Shown: positions 7,014 through 13,815, numbered from the stretch's first letter. The stretch: DNA of 21,402 nt from JBMYYE01 sp049609065 (GCA_049609065.1 JBMYYE010000032.1:1-21402); one strand, 5' to 3'. Numbers and translations are program-made. Notes: generated by a model from the sequence alone, not told the origin.

Positions 7014-7670
7014 CTAGCGCACCTCACTGATCAGGCGCGTGCGCCGATCTTCCCAGCCCATGCGCGCAAGTTCGGGCGTTGTTGCGTGTTCTTCTGGCCA
7101 ACCGATGCACAAATAGGCCACAAGCGCCCAGCTGTCTTCAATGGCCAAATCGGATTTTAGCTGATCTGGGTCGAGGATCGACACCCAGCCAACGCCAAGC
7201 CCAACCGCACGTGCCGCCAGCCAAAATTGCGTGATCGCCGCGACAACGGAATAACGCCGCATTTCGGGCATGGTCATCGCGCCAAGTTTTTGACCTTTGA
7301 CTGTGGCCTCATCGCAAAAAACCGCGATTTGCACAGGAGCGTCTTGCATGCCTGAGAGTTTGAGCTTGGCGTAAAGGGCCGCTTTGTCGTCGCGATATGT
7401 TTCAAGAGCCGCAGCATTTGCAGCTTTGTAATTCGTGAGCGCCGCTTGGCGGGCCGTATCGCTATGGATATGCACAATACGCCACGGCTCCGACAAGCCA
7501 ACGGAAGGCGCGTAATGAAATGTGTCTAAAAGAGCATCCATCACCGTTTCGGGGATGGGGTCACTTTTAAAATGGCGCACATCACGGCGCAGTTTTAAAA
7601 GCGTCTCAAAATCGCTGCGGAAGCGTTCGGAAAACGCCCCCGCATCGTTGTTTTCGGATGCTGTGCCCAT
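7014..7670 (-). CDS. bluB: 5,6-dimethylbenzimidazole synthase
   Basis: This 218-residue flavin-destroying nitroreductase-fold enzyme converts reduced FMN and O2 to dimethylbenzimidazole, the lower ligand of cobalamin. Family features are LKLRRDVRHF (Asp30, at the position of the key Asp32 of the Sinorhizobium enzyme), APSVGLSEPWR, TMPEMRRYS and WLAARAVGLGVGWVSILDP with Ser164. I chose the ATG at 7670, preceded by GGAAA. A longer frame opens further upstream, but that stretch encodes a different small protein in another frame. The ATG overlaps the TGA of that small gene (TGATG), so translation is probably coupled. No cobalamin riboswitch is seen. The gene sits inside the rpsP-rimM-trmD ribosomal operon, an unusual place for it. 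Confidence 0.93.
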   Translation of the reverse strand: MGTASENNDAGAFSERFRSDFETLLKLRRDVRHFKSDPIPETVMDALLDTFHYAPSVGLSEPWRIVHIHSDTARQAALTNYKAANAAALETYRDDKAALYAKLKLSGMQDAPVQIAVFCDEATVKGQKLGAMTMPEMRRYSVVAAITQFWLAARAVGLGVGWVSILDPDQLKSDLAIEDSWALVAYLCIGWPEEHATTPELARMGWEDRRTRLISEVR

Positions 7671-7810
7671 CACTTGTTTCCAACACAAAGGGAAGCTTCG
7701 TTCACAGTTCCGCCTGCGTTTTCGCAGCGCGTTTTGTGAAAAGCTTGCTCCGCTTGGATACCGACCCAAAGACCGGCCCCAAGCCCTGTTGCGATGAAAA
7801 GTTTAAGCAT
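7670..7810 (-). CDS. Small membrane-anchored or secreted protein, 46 residues, coupled to bluB
   Basis: Reading leftward from an ATG (complement of 7808-7810) gives 46 residues: an N-terminal hydrophobic segment with one lysine at position 3 (MLKLFIATGLGAGLWVGI), a short polar stretch, and two cysteines at 29 and 42 (TRCENAGGTV, then SLCVGNK). It begins 14 bases after the rpsP stop codon, with TTAGG upstream, and its TGA overlaps the bluB ATG, so it fills the rpsP-bluB gap exactly. The layout (single N-terminal transmembrane or uncleaved signal, then a C-x12-C tail) suggests a periplasmic tail with a possible disulfide. I do not recognise a family with certainty and assign no function. The fit between neighbours and the sensible composition make it a probable real gene. 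Confidence 0.65.
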   Translation of the reverse strand: MLKLFIATGLGAGLWVGIQAEQAFHKTRCENAGGTVNEASLCVGNK

Positions 7811-7824
7811 AGCGGTGCCTAAGC

Positions 7825-8211
7825 TTACTCTTCAGCAGCTTCTTCTGCAGGTGCAGCAGCAGCTTCTGCAGCGTCAGCGGCTTTTGCAGCTTTTTCTTCA
7901 GCGCGGTCTTGTGCTTTTTGACCTGGCTTCGCTTTGTTTGGGTTGCTGCGTTCTTTTTTCTCAAGAACACCAGCAGCTTCCAAGAAGCGTGCAACACGGT
8001 CTGTTGGCTGTGCGCCTTTTTCGAGCCATGCTTTAACAGCGTCCACGTCCATTTTTACGCGCTCTTCGCTGTCTTTTGGCAACAATGGGTTATATGTGCC
8101 GAGCTTTTCGATGTAACGGCCATCGCGTGGCATGCGTGAATCAGCAGCAACGATACGGTAAAATGGACGTTTCTTTGAACCGCCGCGTGCGAGACGAATT
8201 TTCATAGCCAT
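7825..8211 (-). CDS. rpsP: 30S ribosomal protein S16
   Basis: This 128-residue protein begins MAMKIRLARGGSKKRPFYRIVAADSRMPRDGRYIEKLG, the bS16 signature, followed by LGTYNPLLPKD and WLEKGAQPTDRV. The ATG at 8211 has AGGAG 8 bases upstream; the frame is open further upstream but those codons lack family similarity. The S16 core ends near residue 85. The remaining 40 or so residues are a Lys-, then Ala/Glu-rich tail (EKAAKAADAAEAAAAPAEEAAEE), common in alphaproteobacteria and probably disordered. It lies after chorismate mutase and before the small gene and bluB. Confidence 0.97.
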   Translation of the reverse strand: MAMKIRLARGGSKKRPFYRIVAADSRMPRDGRYIEKLGTYNPLLPKDSEERVKMDVDAVKAWLEKGAQPTDRVARFLEAAGVLEKKERSNPNKAKPGQKAQDRAEEKAAKAADAAEAAAAPAEEAAEE

Positions 8212-8238
8212 GATGTTTTCTCCTAAGTAGCTATTTGA

Positions 8239-8253
8239 AGGGGCGTTGCCCCT
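8239..8253 (-). other. Intercistronic stem-loop upstream of rpsP
   Basis: AGGGGC (8239-8244) and GCCCCT (8248-8253) form a perfect 6-base-pair stem with a GTT loop, immediately after the chorismate mutase stop codon. No T run follows on the transcribed strand, so it may protect or set the processing point of the rpsP mRNA. Confidence 0.5.
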
Positions 8254-8254
8254 G

Positions 8255-8551
8255 TCATTCTTGGTGTTTCTTATGATGTTGGATAACTTCGCCAATGATG
8301 AAATTCAGGAATTTCTTGGCAAATGCGGGGTCGAGATTCGCGCGATCTGCGAGATCCTCGAGACGTTCGATTTGTTTGGCTTCGCGCGCCGGATCAGATG
8401 GCGGAAGGTCGTGTTCTGCCTTGAGCTTGCCGACGGCTTGCGTGTGTTTGAAGCGCTCGCCAAGCGTATAGACGAGGATTGCATCCAAACGGTCGATGCT
8501 TTCGCGGTGGTCCTTGAGAACCTCTTCGGCGCGGGCAATGGGATCAGTCAT
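8255..8551 (-). CDS. Chorismate mutase (AroQ class)
   Basis: This 98-residue all-helical protein should rearrange chorismate to prephenate in phenylalanine and tyrosine synthesis. It has the AroQ pattern: a long first helix with Arg16 (DHRESIDRLDAILVYTLGERF), Lys42/Lys44 after the turn (TQAVGKLKAEHDLPPSDPAREAKQI, with Arg56), and a C-terminal helix ending in Gln91. The length is that of a stand-alone monofunctional domain. Its ATG overlaps the end of the acetyltransferase gene by 4 bases, which implies coupled translation. Confidence 0.88.
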   Translation of the reverse strand: MTDPIARAEEVLKDHRESIDRLDAILVYTLGERFKHTQAVGKLKAEHDLPPSDPAREAKQIERLEDLADRANLDPAFAKKFLNFIIGEVIQHHKKHQE

Positions 8552-9060
8552 GTGGCCTCCTTCATCAAAGGATGTCTGTAAACGTCGATGTCATATCCCA
8601 TAGGTGTGTCGGCCTTCGGGTCTTTGGTGGCTCCCAAACGTGTGGCAAGCGCGGCTGAGCGTGTGTTTTCAGGGGCAACATAGCTCACGGCCGTGTCCCA
8701 TCTAAGGGTCTCTCGGGTGTGATCTAAAACGCGTGATGCGGCCTCAAAGGCGATGGATTGACCTTCAGCGGCCTCAAAAATGATCCATGCGATTTCAGGT
8801 TCTGGCCAGCCATAGGGCTGCCAATTGCCAATCATGCCAAGGCAGGTATCGTCGCCATGACGGGTCACCGCGAAAAACCCAAACCCAAGTAGATCCCAAT
8901 GTCCAACCGTGAGGGCAAACTGACGCCATGCTTTGTCGGCGGGCAAAATGCCACCGACATATTCCGCGCGCGCAGACTGATAGAACTGCAGATAGGGATC
9001 CGCGTCCTTCGCCTGTGGCTTGCGCAAAATGAGGCGCTCGGTTTCGAGGGTGAGAGACAT
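8548..9060 (-). CDS. GNAT-family N-acetyltransferase (RimJ/RimL-like)
   Basis: This 170-residue protein has the opening ETERLILRKPQAKDADPYLQFY, typical of the RimJ/RimL-type GNAT subgroup. It continues with GFGFFAVTRHGDDTCLGMIGNWQPYGWPEPEIAWII (beta strands 2-4), and VSYVAPENTRSAALATRLGATKD covers the acetyl-CoA-binding motif and the asparagine common in this group. It probably transfers acetyl from acetyl-CoA to an amine or protein N-terminus; the substrate cannot be told. Its ATG overlaps the ffh stop codon (TAATG), and its 3' end overlaps chorismate mutase by 4 bases, so it sits in a tightly coupled operon. Confidence 0.88.
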   Translation of the reverse strand: MSLTLETERLILRKPQAKDADPYLQFYQSARAEYVGGILPADKAWRQFALTVGHWDLLGFGFFAVTRHGDDTCLGMIGNWQPYGWPEPEIAWIIFEAAEGQSIAFEAASRVLDHTRETLRWDTAVSYVAPENTRSAALATRLGATKDPKADTPMGYDIDVYRHPLMKEAT

Positions 9061-10574
9061 TACTTCTTCTTCCCGAAACCAGAAAGGCCAGGGGGTAACA
9101 TGCCGCCGCCAAGGCCCGGCATTTTGCCGCCCAAGCCCATTTGTTTGGCAGCTGCTTCCATGGCGGCAGGATCCATTTGGCTCGGATCCATGCCCGCAGG
9201 CATTTGTGGCATGCCGCCACCTTTGCCAAACATGCCACCCATGGCCTGTTTGAGCATCCCGCGCCCGCCTTTTTTACCAAGCTTTTTCATCATGTCGCCC
9301 ATTTGGCGCTGCATTTTCAAAAGCTTATTGAGTTCAGACACTTCGAGCCCAGCCCCCGCCGCGATGCGTTTTTTGCGCGACGCTTGCAAAATTTGTGGAT
9401 TGGCGCGTTCGCGTTTCGTCATGGATTGGATGAGCGCGATTTGGCGTTTAAGCGCCTTATCGTTCATGCCTGCCGCTTCGGCTTGGGCTGCCATTTTTTT
9501 CATGCCGGGCATCATTCCCATGATGCCTTCCATGCCGCCCATTTGCATCATTTGCTCAAGCTGGCTTTTCAGGTCATTCATGTTGAACTGACCTTTTTGG
9601 AACCGCTTCATCATGCGTTCGGCTTTTTCCGCATCGATCGTTTCTTGGGCCTTTTCAACAAGGCTAACGATGTCACCCATGCCAAGGATGCGACCCGCGA
9701 TGCGTTCGGGGTGGAATTCTTCGATCGCGTCGAGTTTCTCACCAAGGCCAACGAATTTAATCGGTTTGCCTGTCACCGCGCGCATTGAAAGCGCCGCACC
9801 GCCACGCCCGTCACCATCCATACGGGTGAGGACAACGCCAGTGATGCCGATTTTTGTGTTGAATTCTTCGGCGACATTGACCGCGTCTTGGCCAGTAAGG
9901 CCATCCACCACCAACATGGTTTCGCGTGGGTTTGTGATGTCGCGGACGGCTTCGACTTCGGCCATCAACGTGTCATCGATATGCAAACGGCCCGCAGTGT
10001 CGAGCATATAAACGTCATAGCCGCCAAGGGTTGCTTGTTGTTTTGCACGTTTGGCGATTTGTTCGGCGCTTTCACCTTTGACGATTGGCAATGTGTCAAC
10101 GCCGATTTGACGGCCAAGCACGGCGAGCTGTTCCATCGCGGCAGGGCGGTAGATGTCCAATGACGCCATCAAAACGCGTTTGCCGTTCTTTTCGGTCAAA
10201 CGTTTGGCAAGTTTACCTGTCGTTGTCGTTTTACCACCACCTTGCAAACCAACCATAAGGATGGGGGCAGGGGGGCTATCAATTTTAAGGGCGCCGATTT
10301 CGGCATCGTCACCGGCAAGGAAATGCACCAATTCATCGTGAACGATTTTCACAACTTGTTGGCCGGGGGTCACGGATTTGGTGACGTTTTGGCCTTCGGC
10401 TTTTTTCTGAACCGCTTTGATGAAATCGCGGGCAACAGGCAAGGAAACGTCAGCCTCAAGAAGGGCAACGCGCACTTCGCGCAGGGCGGTTGTGACATCG
10501 CTTTCGCTTAAGGACCCTTGTTTGGTGAGGCCCTCAAGGACGCCAGATAGGCGATCTGATAAGTTTTCAAACAT
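9060..10574 (-). CDS. ffh: Signal recognition particle GTPase Ffh (SRP54)
   Basis: This 504-residue protein targets nascent membrane proteins to FtsY and SecYEG together with 4.5S RNA. It has the N domain (1-90), the G domain with the P-loop GLQGGGKTTTTGKL (109-122), DTAGR (192-196) and TRMDGDGRGG (250-259), where TRMD replaces the common TKxD. The methionine-rich M domain (about 325-440) includes SMTKRERANPQ. A Met/Gly/Pro-rich C-terminal tail ends in FGKKK. The ATG has AAGGAGG 7 bases upstream, a near-ideal ribosome-binding site, and a good promoter lies at 10611-10638. It appears to be the first gene of the long leftward operon. Confidence 0.98.
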   Translation of the reverse strand: MFENLSDRLSGVLEGLTKQGSLSESDVTTALREVRVALLEADVSLPVARDFIKAVQKKAEGQNVTKSVTPGQQVVKIVHDELVHFLAGDDAEIGALKIDSPPAPILMVGLQGGGKTTTTGKLAKRLTEKNGKRVLMASLDIYRPAAMEQLAVLGRQIGVDTLPIVKGESAEQIAKRAKQQATLGGYDVYMLDTAGRLHIDDTLMAEVEAVRDITNPRETMLVVDGLTGQDAVNVAEEFNTKIGITGVVLTRMDGDGRGGAALSMRAVTGKPIKFVGLGEKLDAIEEFHPERIAGRILGMGDIVSLVEKAQETIDAEKAERMMKRFQKGQFNMNDLKSQLEQMMQMGGMEGIMGMMPGMKKMAAQAEAAGMNDKALKRQIALIQSMTKRERANPQILQASRKKRIAAGAGLEVSELNKLLKMQRQMGDMMKKLGKKGGRGMLKQAMGGMFGKGGGMPQMPAGMDPSQMDPAAMEAAAKQMGLGGKMPGLGGGMLPPGLSGFGKKK

Positions 10575-10610
10575 GGCGGGCCTCCTTGAGCCGTAAGTCT
10601 ACCTGTTCCT

Positions 10611-10638
10611 AATATAGGGCAGGCTGCGAAATTCCCAA
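10611..10638 (-). promoter_or_regulatory. ffh operon promoter
   Basis: Read leftward, TTGGGA (10633-10638) and TATATT (10611-10616) are separated by 16 bases, close to the housekeeping sigma consensus. Transcription would start about 30 bases before the ffh ATG. The site is seen by pattern only. Confidence 0.6.
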
Positions 10639-10655
10639 ACCCCAAACGAAGATAA

Positions 10656-10684
10656 CACCAGTGGGCGCTCCGCGCTGACTGGTG
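10656..10684. repeat. Long inverted repeat (stem-loop) in the azoR-ffh gap
   Basis: CACCAGT (10656-10662) pairs with ACTGGTG (10678-10684). Inside this, GCGC pairs with GCGC around a TCC loop, with one G-G mismatch and one G-T wobble between the two stems. The rightward strand folds slightly better than the leftward one. It has no T tract, and its role is unknown. Confidence 0.6.
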
Positions 10685-10709
10685 GCGATCCTTGCTCATA
10701 GCATTAGGA

Positions 10710-10730
10710 CCGGAAGGTTTTTACTTCCGG
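10710..10730. repeat. Second inverted repeat in the azoR-ffh gap
   Basis: CCGGAAG (10710-10716) and CTTCCGG (10724-10730) form a perfect 7-base-pair stem with a 7-base loop. It lies between the larger stem-loop at 10656-10684 and the terminator at 10773-10800. Confidence 0.55.
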
Positions 10731-10772
10731 GATTTGGATGGGATTTACGCCGCCTCTTATAAGGAGTCAAGG

Positions 10773-10800
10773 AAAAGGCGCCCCAATGGACGCCTCTTTT
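10773..10800 (-). terminator. Terminator downstream of azoR (probably bidirectional)
   Basis: AAAAGGCG pairs with CGCCT followed by CTTTT. Read leftward the hairpin is followed by TTTT, 23 bases after the azoR stop codon. Read rightward it also ends in CTTTTGTCTTT, so it could end a rightward transcript from the gap. Confidence 0.65.
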
Positions 10801-10822
10801 GTCTTTCTAGGGTGAAAATCGG

Positions 10823-11350
10823 TTAAACTGTTTCGATTTCCGCGTCTGAGGTGATGATCGTAATATCGGTGATGCCGACGAATCCCAATATTTGCTGCAT
10901 ATAACGTGCGGCAAAATCATAGTCTGACCCCGCAGGCGTGCCGCCCGAGGCAAAGGCCAAAATCGCGCGCGTTTCTGTTAGGTGCCCGACGGGGCCGTTT
11001 TCGGTGTAGTGGAAGGTTTCGCCAACGCGGGCGATGAGGTCGATCCAGGTTTTCAATCCAACAGGGACACTAAAGTTATAAACAGGGATCCCGATGACCA
11101 GTGTATCATGGGCTTTAAGGTCATGGATAAGGCTATCAGATTGCGCCAAGGTTGCGCGTTGCGCCTCAGTGCGATCGTCTTTCGGAGTGAAATTGGCAGC
11201 GGCCCAACCCCCGTCAATGGCCGGAAGGGGCGTTGCGAGGTCAAGCTGTGTCGCCTCTTGGCCGAGTTTGCTTACGATGGCCGTTGTGAGGGCGCGTGAT
11301 TTTGAATGATCGCCGTTGATCGAGCTGTCGATTTGAAGAATGCGTGTCAT
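10823..11350 (-). CDS. azoR: FMN-dependent NADH:azo/quinone oxidoreductase
   Basis: This 175-residue flavodoxin-like protein starts MTRILQIDSSINGDHSKSRALT (FMN phosphate loop). It continues with the IPVYNFSVPVGLKTWIDLIARVGETFHYTENGPVG signature of the AzoR family and AFASGGTPAGSDYDFAARYMQQILGFVGI near the C-terminus. It should reduce quinones and azo compounds by two electrons as an FMN dimer. I set the start at the ATG at 11350 (AAAGG upstream) because the longer open frame extends back through the shared promoter region and into the divergent LysR gene. It is divergent from a LysR regulator, its likely controller. Confidence 0.92.
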   Translation of the reverse strand: MTRILQIDSSINGDHSKSRALTTAIVSKLGQEATQLDLATPLPAIDGGWAAANFTPKDDRTEAQRATLAQSDSLIHDLKAHDTLVIGIPVYNFSVPVGLKTWIDLIARVGETFHYTENGPVGHLTETRAILAFASGGTPAGSDYDFAARYMQQILGFVGITDITIITSDAEIETV

Positions 11351-11368
11351 GGGGTGCCTTTCTTGTGT

Positions 11369-11450
11369 TTGCGTTGACTGAACTATGCGTCTGTGCAAGA
11401 ATGAACGCAATTGCATTATCTGCGCATAGGCTGTGTAAAAATGAACATAA
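11369..11450. promoter_or_regulatory. Shared azoR-lysR regulatory region with repeated motifs
   Basis: Two imperfect direct copies, CTGTGCAAGAATGAACGCAA (11391-11410) and CTGTGTAAAAATGAACATAA (11431-11450), match at 16 of 20 positions and lie exactly 40 bases apart. Inverted pairs TTGCGTT (11369-11375)/AACGCAA (11404-11410) and CTATGCG (11383-11389)/CGCATAG (11423-11429) are nested with them. The region is a likely LysR binding site for autoregulation and azoR control. The second direct copy spans the lysR ATG. Confidence 0.5.
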
Positions 11451-12322
11451 AGAAATCCACTCTCAATTGGGAAGATTTGCGCATCGCGGGTGCTGTGGCG
11501 CGCGCAGGCAAAGTGAGTGCGGCAGCGGCCGAACTTGGGATCCACCACGCAACAGTGATCCGTCATGTGGATGCGCTTGAGGCTGCGTTGGGGCATAAAT
11601 TGTTCTTGCGCCACGCGCGGGGATATCAAGTGACCGATGCGGGTATGAAGGTTTTACAGGTTGTGGGCGGGGTCGAAGATCAGATTTGCCAATTGTCGAC
11701 CCAAATCCAAGAAAGCCAGGACATCGAAGGCGCGGTGCGCGTGACATCCTTGGCGGCAATGGCTGATAGCCTCGTGCCGATTTTGGCGAGGTTTCAACGT
11801 GATTATCCAAGCGTAACGGTGGAATACGGCGCGTCTGAGCGGCTCTATCGGTTGGAATATGGCGAGGCCCATGTTGCTATTCGTGCGGGCACAAAACCTG
11901 ATGAGCCTGACAATGTGGTGCAGGCCCTGACGACGATTGAAGGCGGGCTTTATGCCGCGCCGAGCTACATTGAGAGGCACGGCTTGCCAACGGCTCAGAC
12001 CTTAGATCAGCATCTCTTTGTCGGGTTCGATCAGAGCCTCACGCGAATTCCGATCAATCGCTGGTTGTGGGAAAATGTTCCCCATGACAATATCATCTTT
12101 ACCACAAATGACTGGCGCCCGTTGGAGGTTGCGATCTGTGAAGGTATGGGGATTGGGTTTCCGCCGAAATCGCTTCTGGCAAAGCGCCCTGATTTGGTGG
12201 AAATTCTCCCACCGCGACCAGAATGGAGAGCCCATCTTTGGGCGGTGACCCATGTGGATTTTCACCGGTCCCCGAAAGTTCAGGCGATTTTGCGGTATAT
12301 TAAAGAGGGGTTTGAGGGATAA
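11441..12322 (+). CDS. LysR-family transcriptional regulator
   Basis: This 293-residue regulator has an N-terminal winged helix-turn-helix (about 8-65: LNWEDLRIAGAVARAGKVSAAAAELGIHHATVIRHVDALEAALGHKLF) and a periplasmic-binding-like effector domain (about 90-290, with VRVTSLAAMADSLVPILARF). I start at the ATG at 11441, which places the helix-turn-helix at the usual distance from the N-terminus; an upstream TTG would add ten residues, and neither start has a clear Shine-Dalgarno. The gene is divergent from azoR and 84 bases before a pirin gene in the same direction, so it may control both. Its ligand cannot be read from sequence; a quinone or aromatic is a guess from the neighbours. Confidence 0.92.
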   Translation: MNIKKSTLNWEDLRIAGAVARAGKVSAAAAELGIHHATVIRHVDALEAALGHKLFLRHARGYQVTDAGMKVLQVVGGVEDQICQLSTQIQESQDIEGAVRVTSLAAMADSLVPILARFQRDYPSVTVEYGASERLYRLEYGEAHVAIRAGTKPDEPDNVVQALTTIEGGLYAAPSYIERHGLPTAQTLDQHLFVGFDQSLTRIPINRWLWENVPHDNIIFTTNDWRPLEVAICEGMGIGFPPKSLLAKRPDLVEILPPRPEWRAHLWAVTHVDFHRSPKVQAILRYIKEGFEG

Positions 12323-12406
12323 CGCACAGGTTGCGTGCATATTTGCGCGCAATTATGGTGTTGGATGGTGTTTTGTGCATTTATGTTGGCTGCAAAGGAG
12401 TTCGCC

Positions 12407-13327
12407 ATGACCATACGACCTATTGCCAGCGAAACCAAAGCCACAGCCACTTTAGAAGGGGCGGGGGTGCACCTCCATCGTGGGTTTGGCTTTGATGACC
12501 AAAATGCATTTGATCCTTATCTTTTGTTTGATGATTTTCGCAATGATGACCCGCGCTATTCGGCCAAAGGTTTCCCGTGGCATCCCCACCGTGGGATTGA
12601 AACGATCACCTATGTGCTTGCGGGGGAAGTCAGTCACGAAGATAGCCTTGGAAATGTCGGGGCGCTCGGGGCGGGGGATGTGCAGTGGATGACGGCCGGT
12701 TCTGGCATTATGCACCAAGAAATGCCAAAATCAAACGCGGCGGGACACATGCATGGCTTTCAGCTTTGGTCAAATTTGCCGGCCAGCCTGAAGATGACGG
12801 CACCGCGCTACCAAGATGTAAACGCGGGCGAAATCCCAGAGATTATCGATGATGATGGCACGCGGGTGCGGGTTATTATTGGCGAATTCTGGGGCAAACG
12901 TGGCCCCGTGGATGGGATTGCCGCAGATCCGCAATATCTCGATGTGTATGTGCCGGCGGGTGTGACAAAGCGCCTGAAGGTGGACACATATCGACGTGCG
13001 TTTGCCTATATCTTTGAGGGGCACGGTGATTTTCGGGATGCGTCGAAGCCTTTTGGCGTACGCCTTGAAAAAGAGGTGATGGGCCAAGAGGTCAATATTC
13101 GTGACATGTCTGGCAATCGCACGGTGGTGCGCTTTGACACGGGGGATGAAGTGTCGGTCACCGCAGGGCCAGAAGGCGTGCGGTTTTTGCTGATTTCTGG
13201 CGCACCGATTGAAGAGCCCGTTGCGTGGGCAGGGCCGATCGTGATGAACACGAAAGAAGAATTACGTAAAGCCTTCGCAGAGTTGAAAAACGGCACTTTC
13301 ATCGCGCCGCAATCTGAGGGGTATTAA
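12407..13327 (+). CDS. Pirin family cupin protein
   Basis: This 306-residue bicupin has the metal-binding set His59 and His61 (WHPHRGIE), His103 and Glu105 (IMHQEMP), matching His56, His58, His101 and Glu103 of human pirin. Other family segments are LGAGDVQWMTAGSGIMH, GFQLWSNLPASLKM and a C-terminal cupin with RFLLISGAPIEEPVAWAGPIVMNTKEEL. Members bind iron and some oxidise quercetin-like flavonols; the role here is unknown. The ATG at 12407 has AAAGGAG just upstream, so the longer frame is rejected. It follows lysR and is convergent with the ArsR gene across a 17-base gap. Confidence 0.94.
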   Translation: MTIRPIASETKATATLEGAGVHLHRGFGFDDQNAFDPYLLFDDFRNDDPRYSAKGFPWHPHRGIETITYVLAGEVSHEDSLGNVGALGAGDVQWMTAGSGIMHQEMPKSNAAGHMHGFQLWSNLPASLKMTAPRYQDVNAGEIPEIIDDDGTRVRVIIGEFWGKRGPVDGIAADPQYLDVYVPAGVTKRLKVDTYRRAFAYIFEGHGDFRDASKPFGVRLEKEVMGQEVNIRDMSGNRTVVRFDTGDEVSVTAGPEGVRFLLISGAPIEEPVAWAGPIVMNTKEELRKAFAELKNGTFIAPQSEGY

Positions 13328-13344
13328 GGCGCTTTTGGCGCGGC

Positions 13345-13668
13345 TCACCCGGTGAGGGTTTCGTTTTCCAAAAACCGTTCAAAATCATCGAGATCAACCG
13401 CATCAAATTGGCCAAAGCTTTGCATCCAAACGCTGGAGGGTTTGAGAGCATCTGGTTCAAGCTTGCACCATTTCACACGCCCGCGCTTTTCTTGGCTGAT
13501 GAGGCCTGCACGGCTAAGGATCGTGAGGTGTTTTGAAATGGCGGCCAGTGACATATCAAAAGGCGCGGCCACATCGGTCACCGCCATGTCGTCCTCTAGC
13601 AACATAGAGAGGATTTCGCGGCGCGTTTCATCCGAGAGCGCAGAGAAGATTTGATCCAACGTGGTCAT
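13345..13668 (-). CDS. ArsR-family winged-helix regulator
   Basis: This 107-residue protein reads MTTLDQIFSALSDETRREILSMLLEDDMAVTDVAAPFDMSLAAISKHLTILSRAGLISQEKRGRVKWCKLEP, a compact winged helix-turn-helix with the recognition helix at about residues 39-52. It has no CxC metal-sensing motif; its single cysteine is in KWCKLEP. It resembles ArsR proteins that usually sit beside an SRPBCC (AHSA1-type) gene, but no such partner is present here. I chose the ATG at 13668, with AAGGG upstream, over a start nine codons earlier. It is divergent from the atp operon, with about 205 bases between starts. Its target is unknown. Confidence 0.88.
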   Translation of the reverse strand: MTTLDQIFSALSDETRREILSMLLEDDMAVTDVAAPFDMSLAAISKHLTILSRAGLISQEKRGRVKWCKLEPDALKPSSVWMQSFGQFDAVDLDDFERFLENETLTG

Positions 13669-13815
13669 GCCCTTCGCTAGCGTGCGAAATATCAATCGTC
13701 AACCAAATGGTTAAATAACATTGTCTTGCGACCTTTTGGCAATGCGTGGAGCGTTTTCATGTATTATTCTTTCTTTTCAATGCACTAAGGTGTCATAATG
13801 GCGAATTATCTTTGC

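Noticed and set aside
7671..7769. N-terminally extended BluB starting at 7769
   Set aside because: The extension has no similarity to BluB, the ATG at 7670 has its own ribosome-binding site, and the same bases encode the 46-residue small protein in another frame.
7670..7830. Cobalamin riboswitch ahead of bluB
   Set aside because: The small gene occupies the whole gap to rpsP, leaving no room for the about 200-base aptamer.
8899..9788. Long rightward open frames (up to 230 codons) opposite ffh
   Set aside because: They mirror the Met/Gly/Pro-rich M domain of Ffh, have biased composition, no family motif and no ribosome-binding site; antisense shadows of a certain gene.
10508..10699. 63-codon leftward frame covering the ffh start
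   Set aside because: Overlaps the ffh promoter, ribosome-binding site and N-terminus in another frame; no recognisable protein features.
10640..10760. 4.5S RNA gene (ffs) next to ffh
   Set aside because: A CCGGAAGG string recalls the SRP RNA tetraloop region, but the conserved asymmetric loop sequence and long helix are missing.
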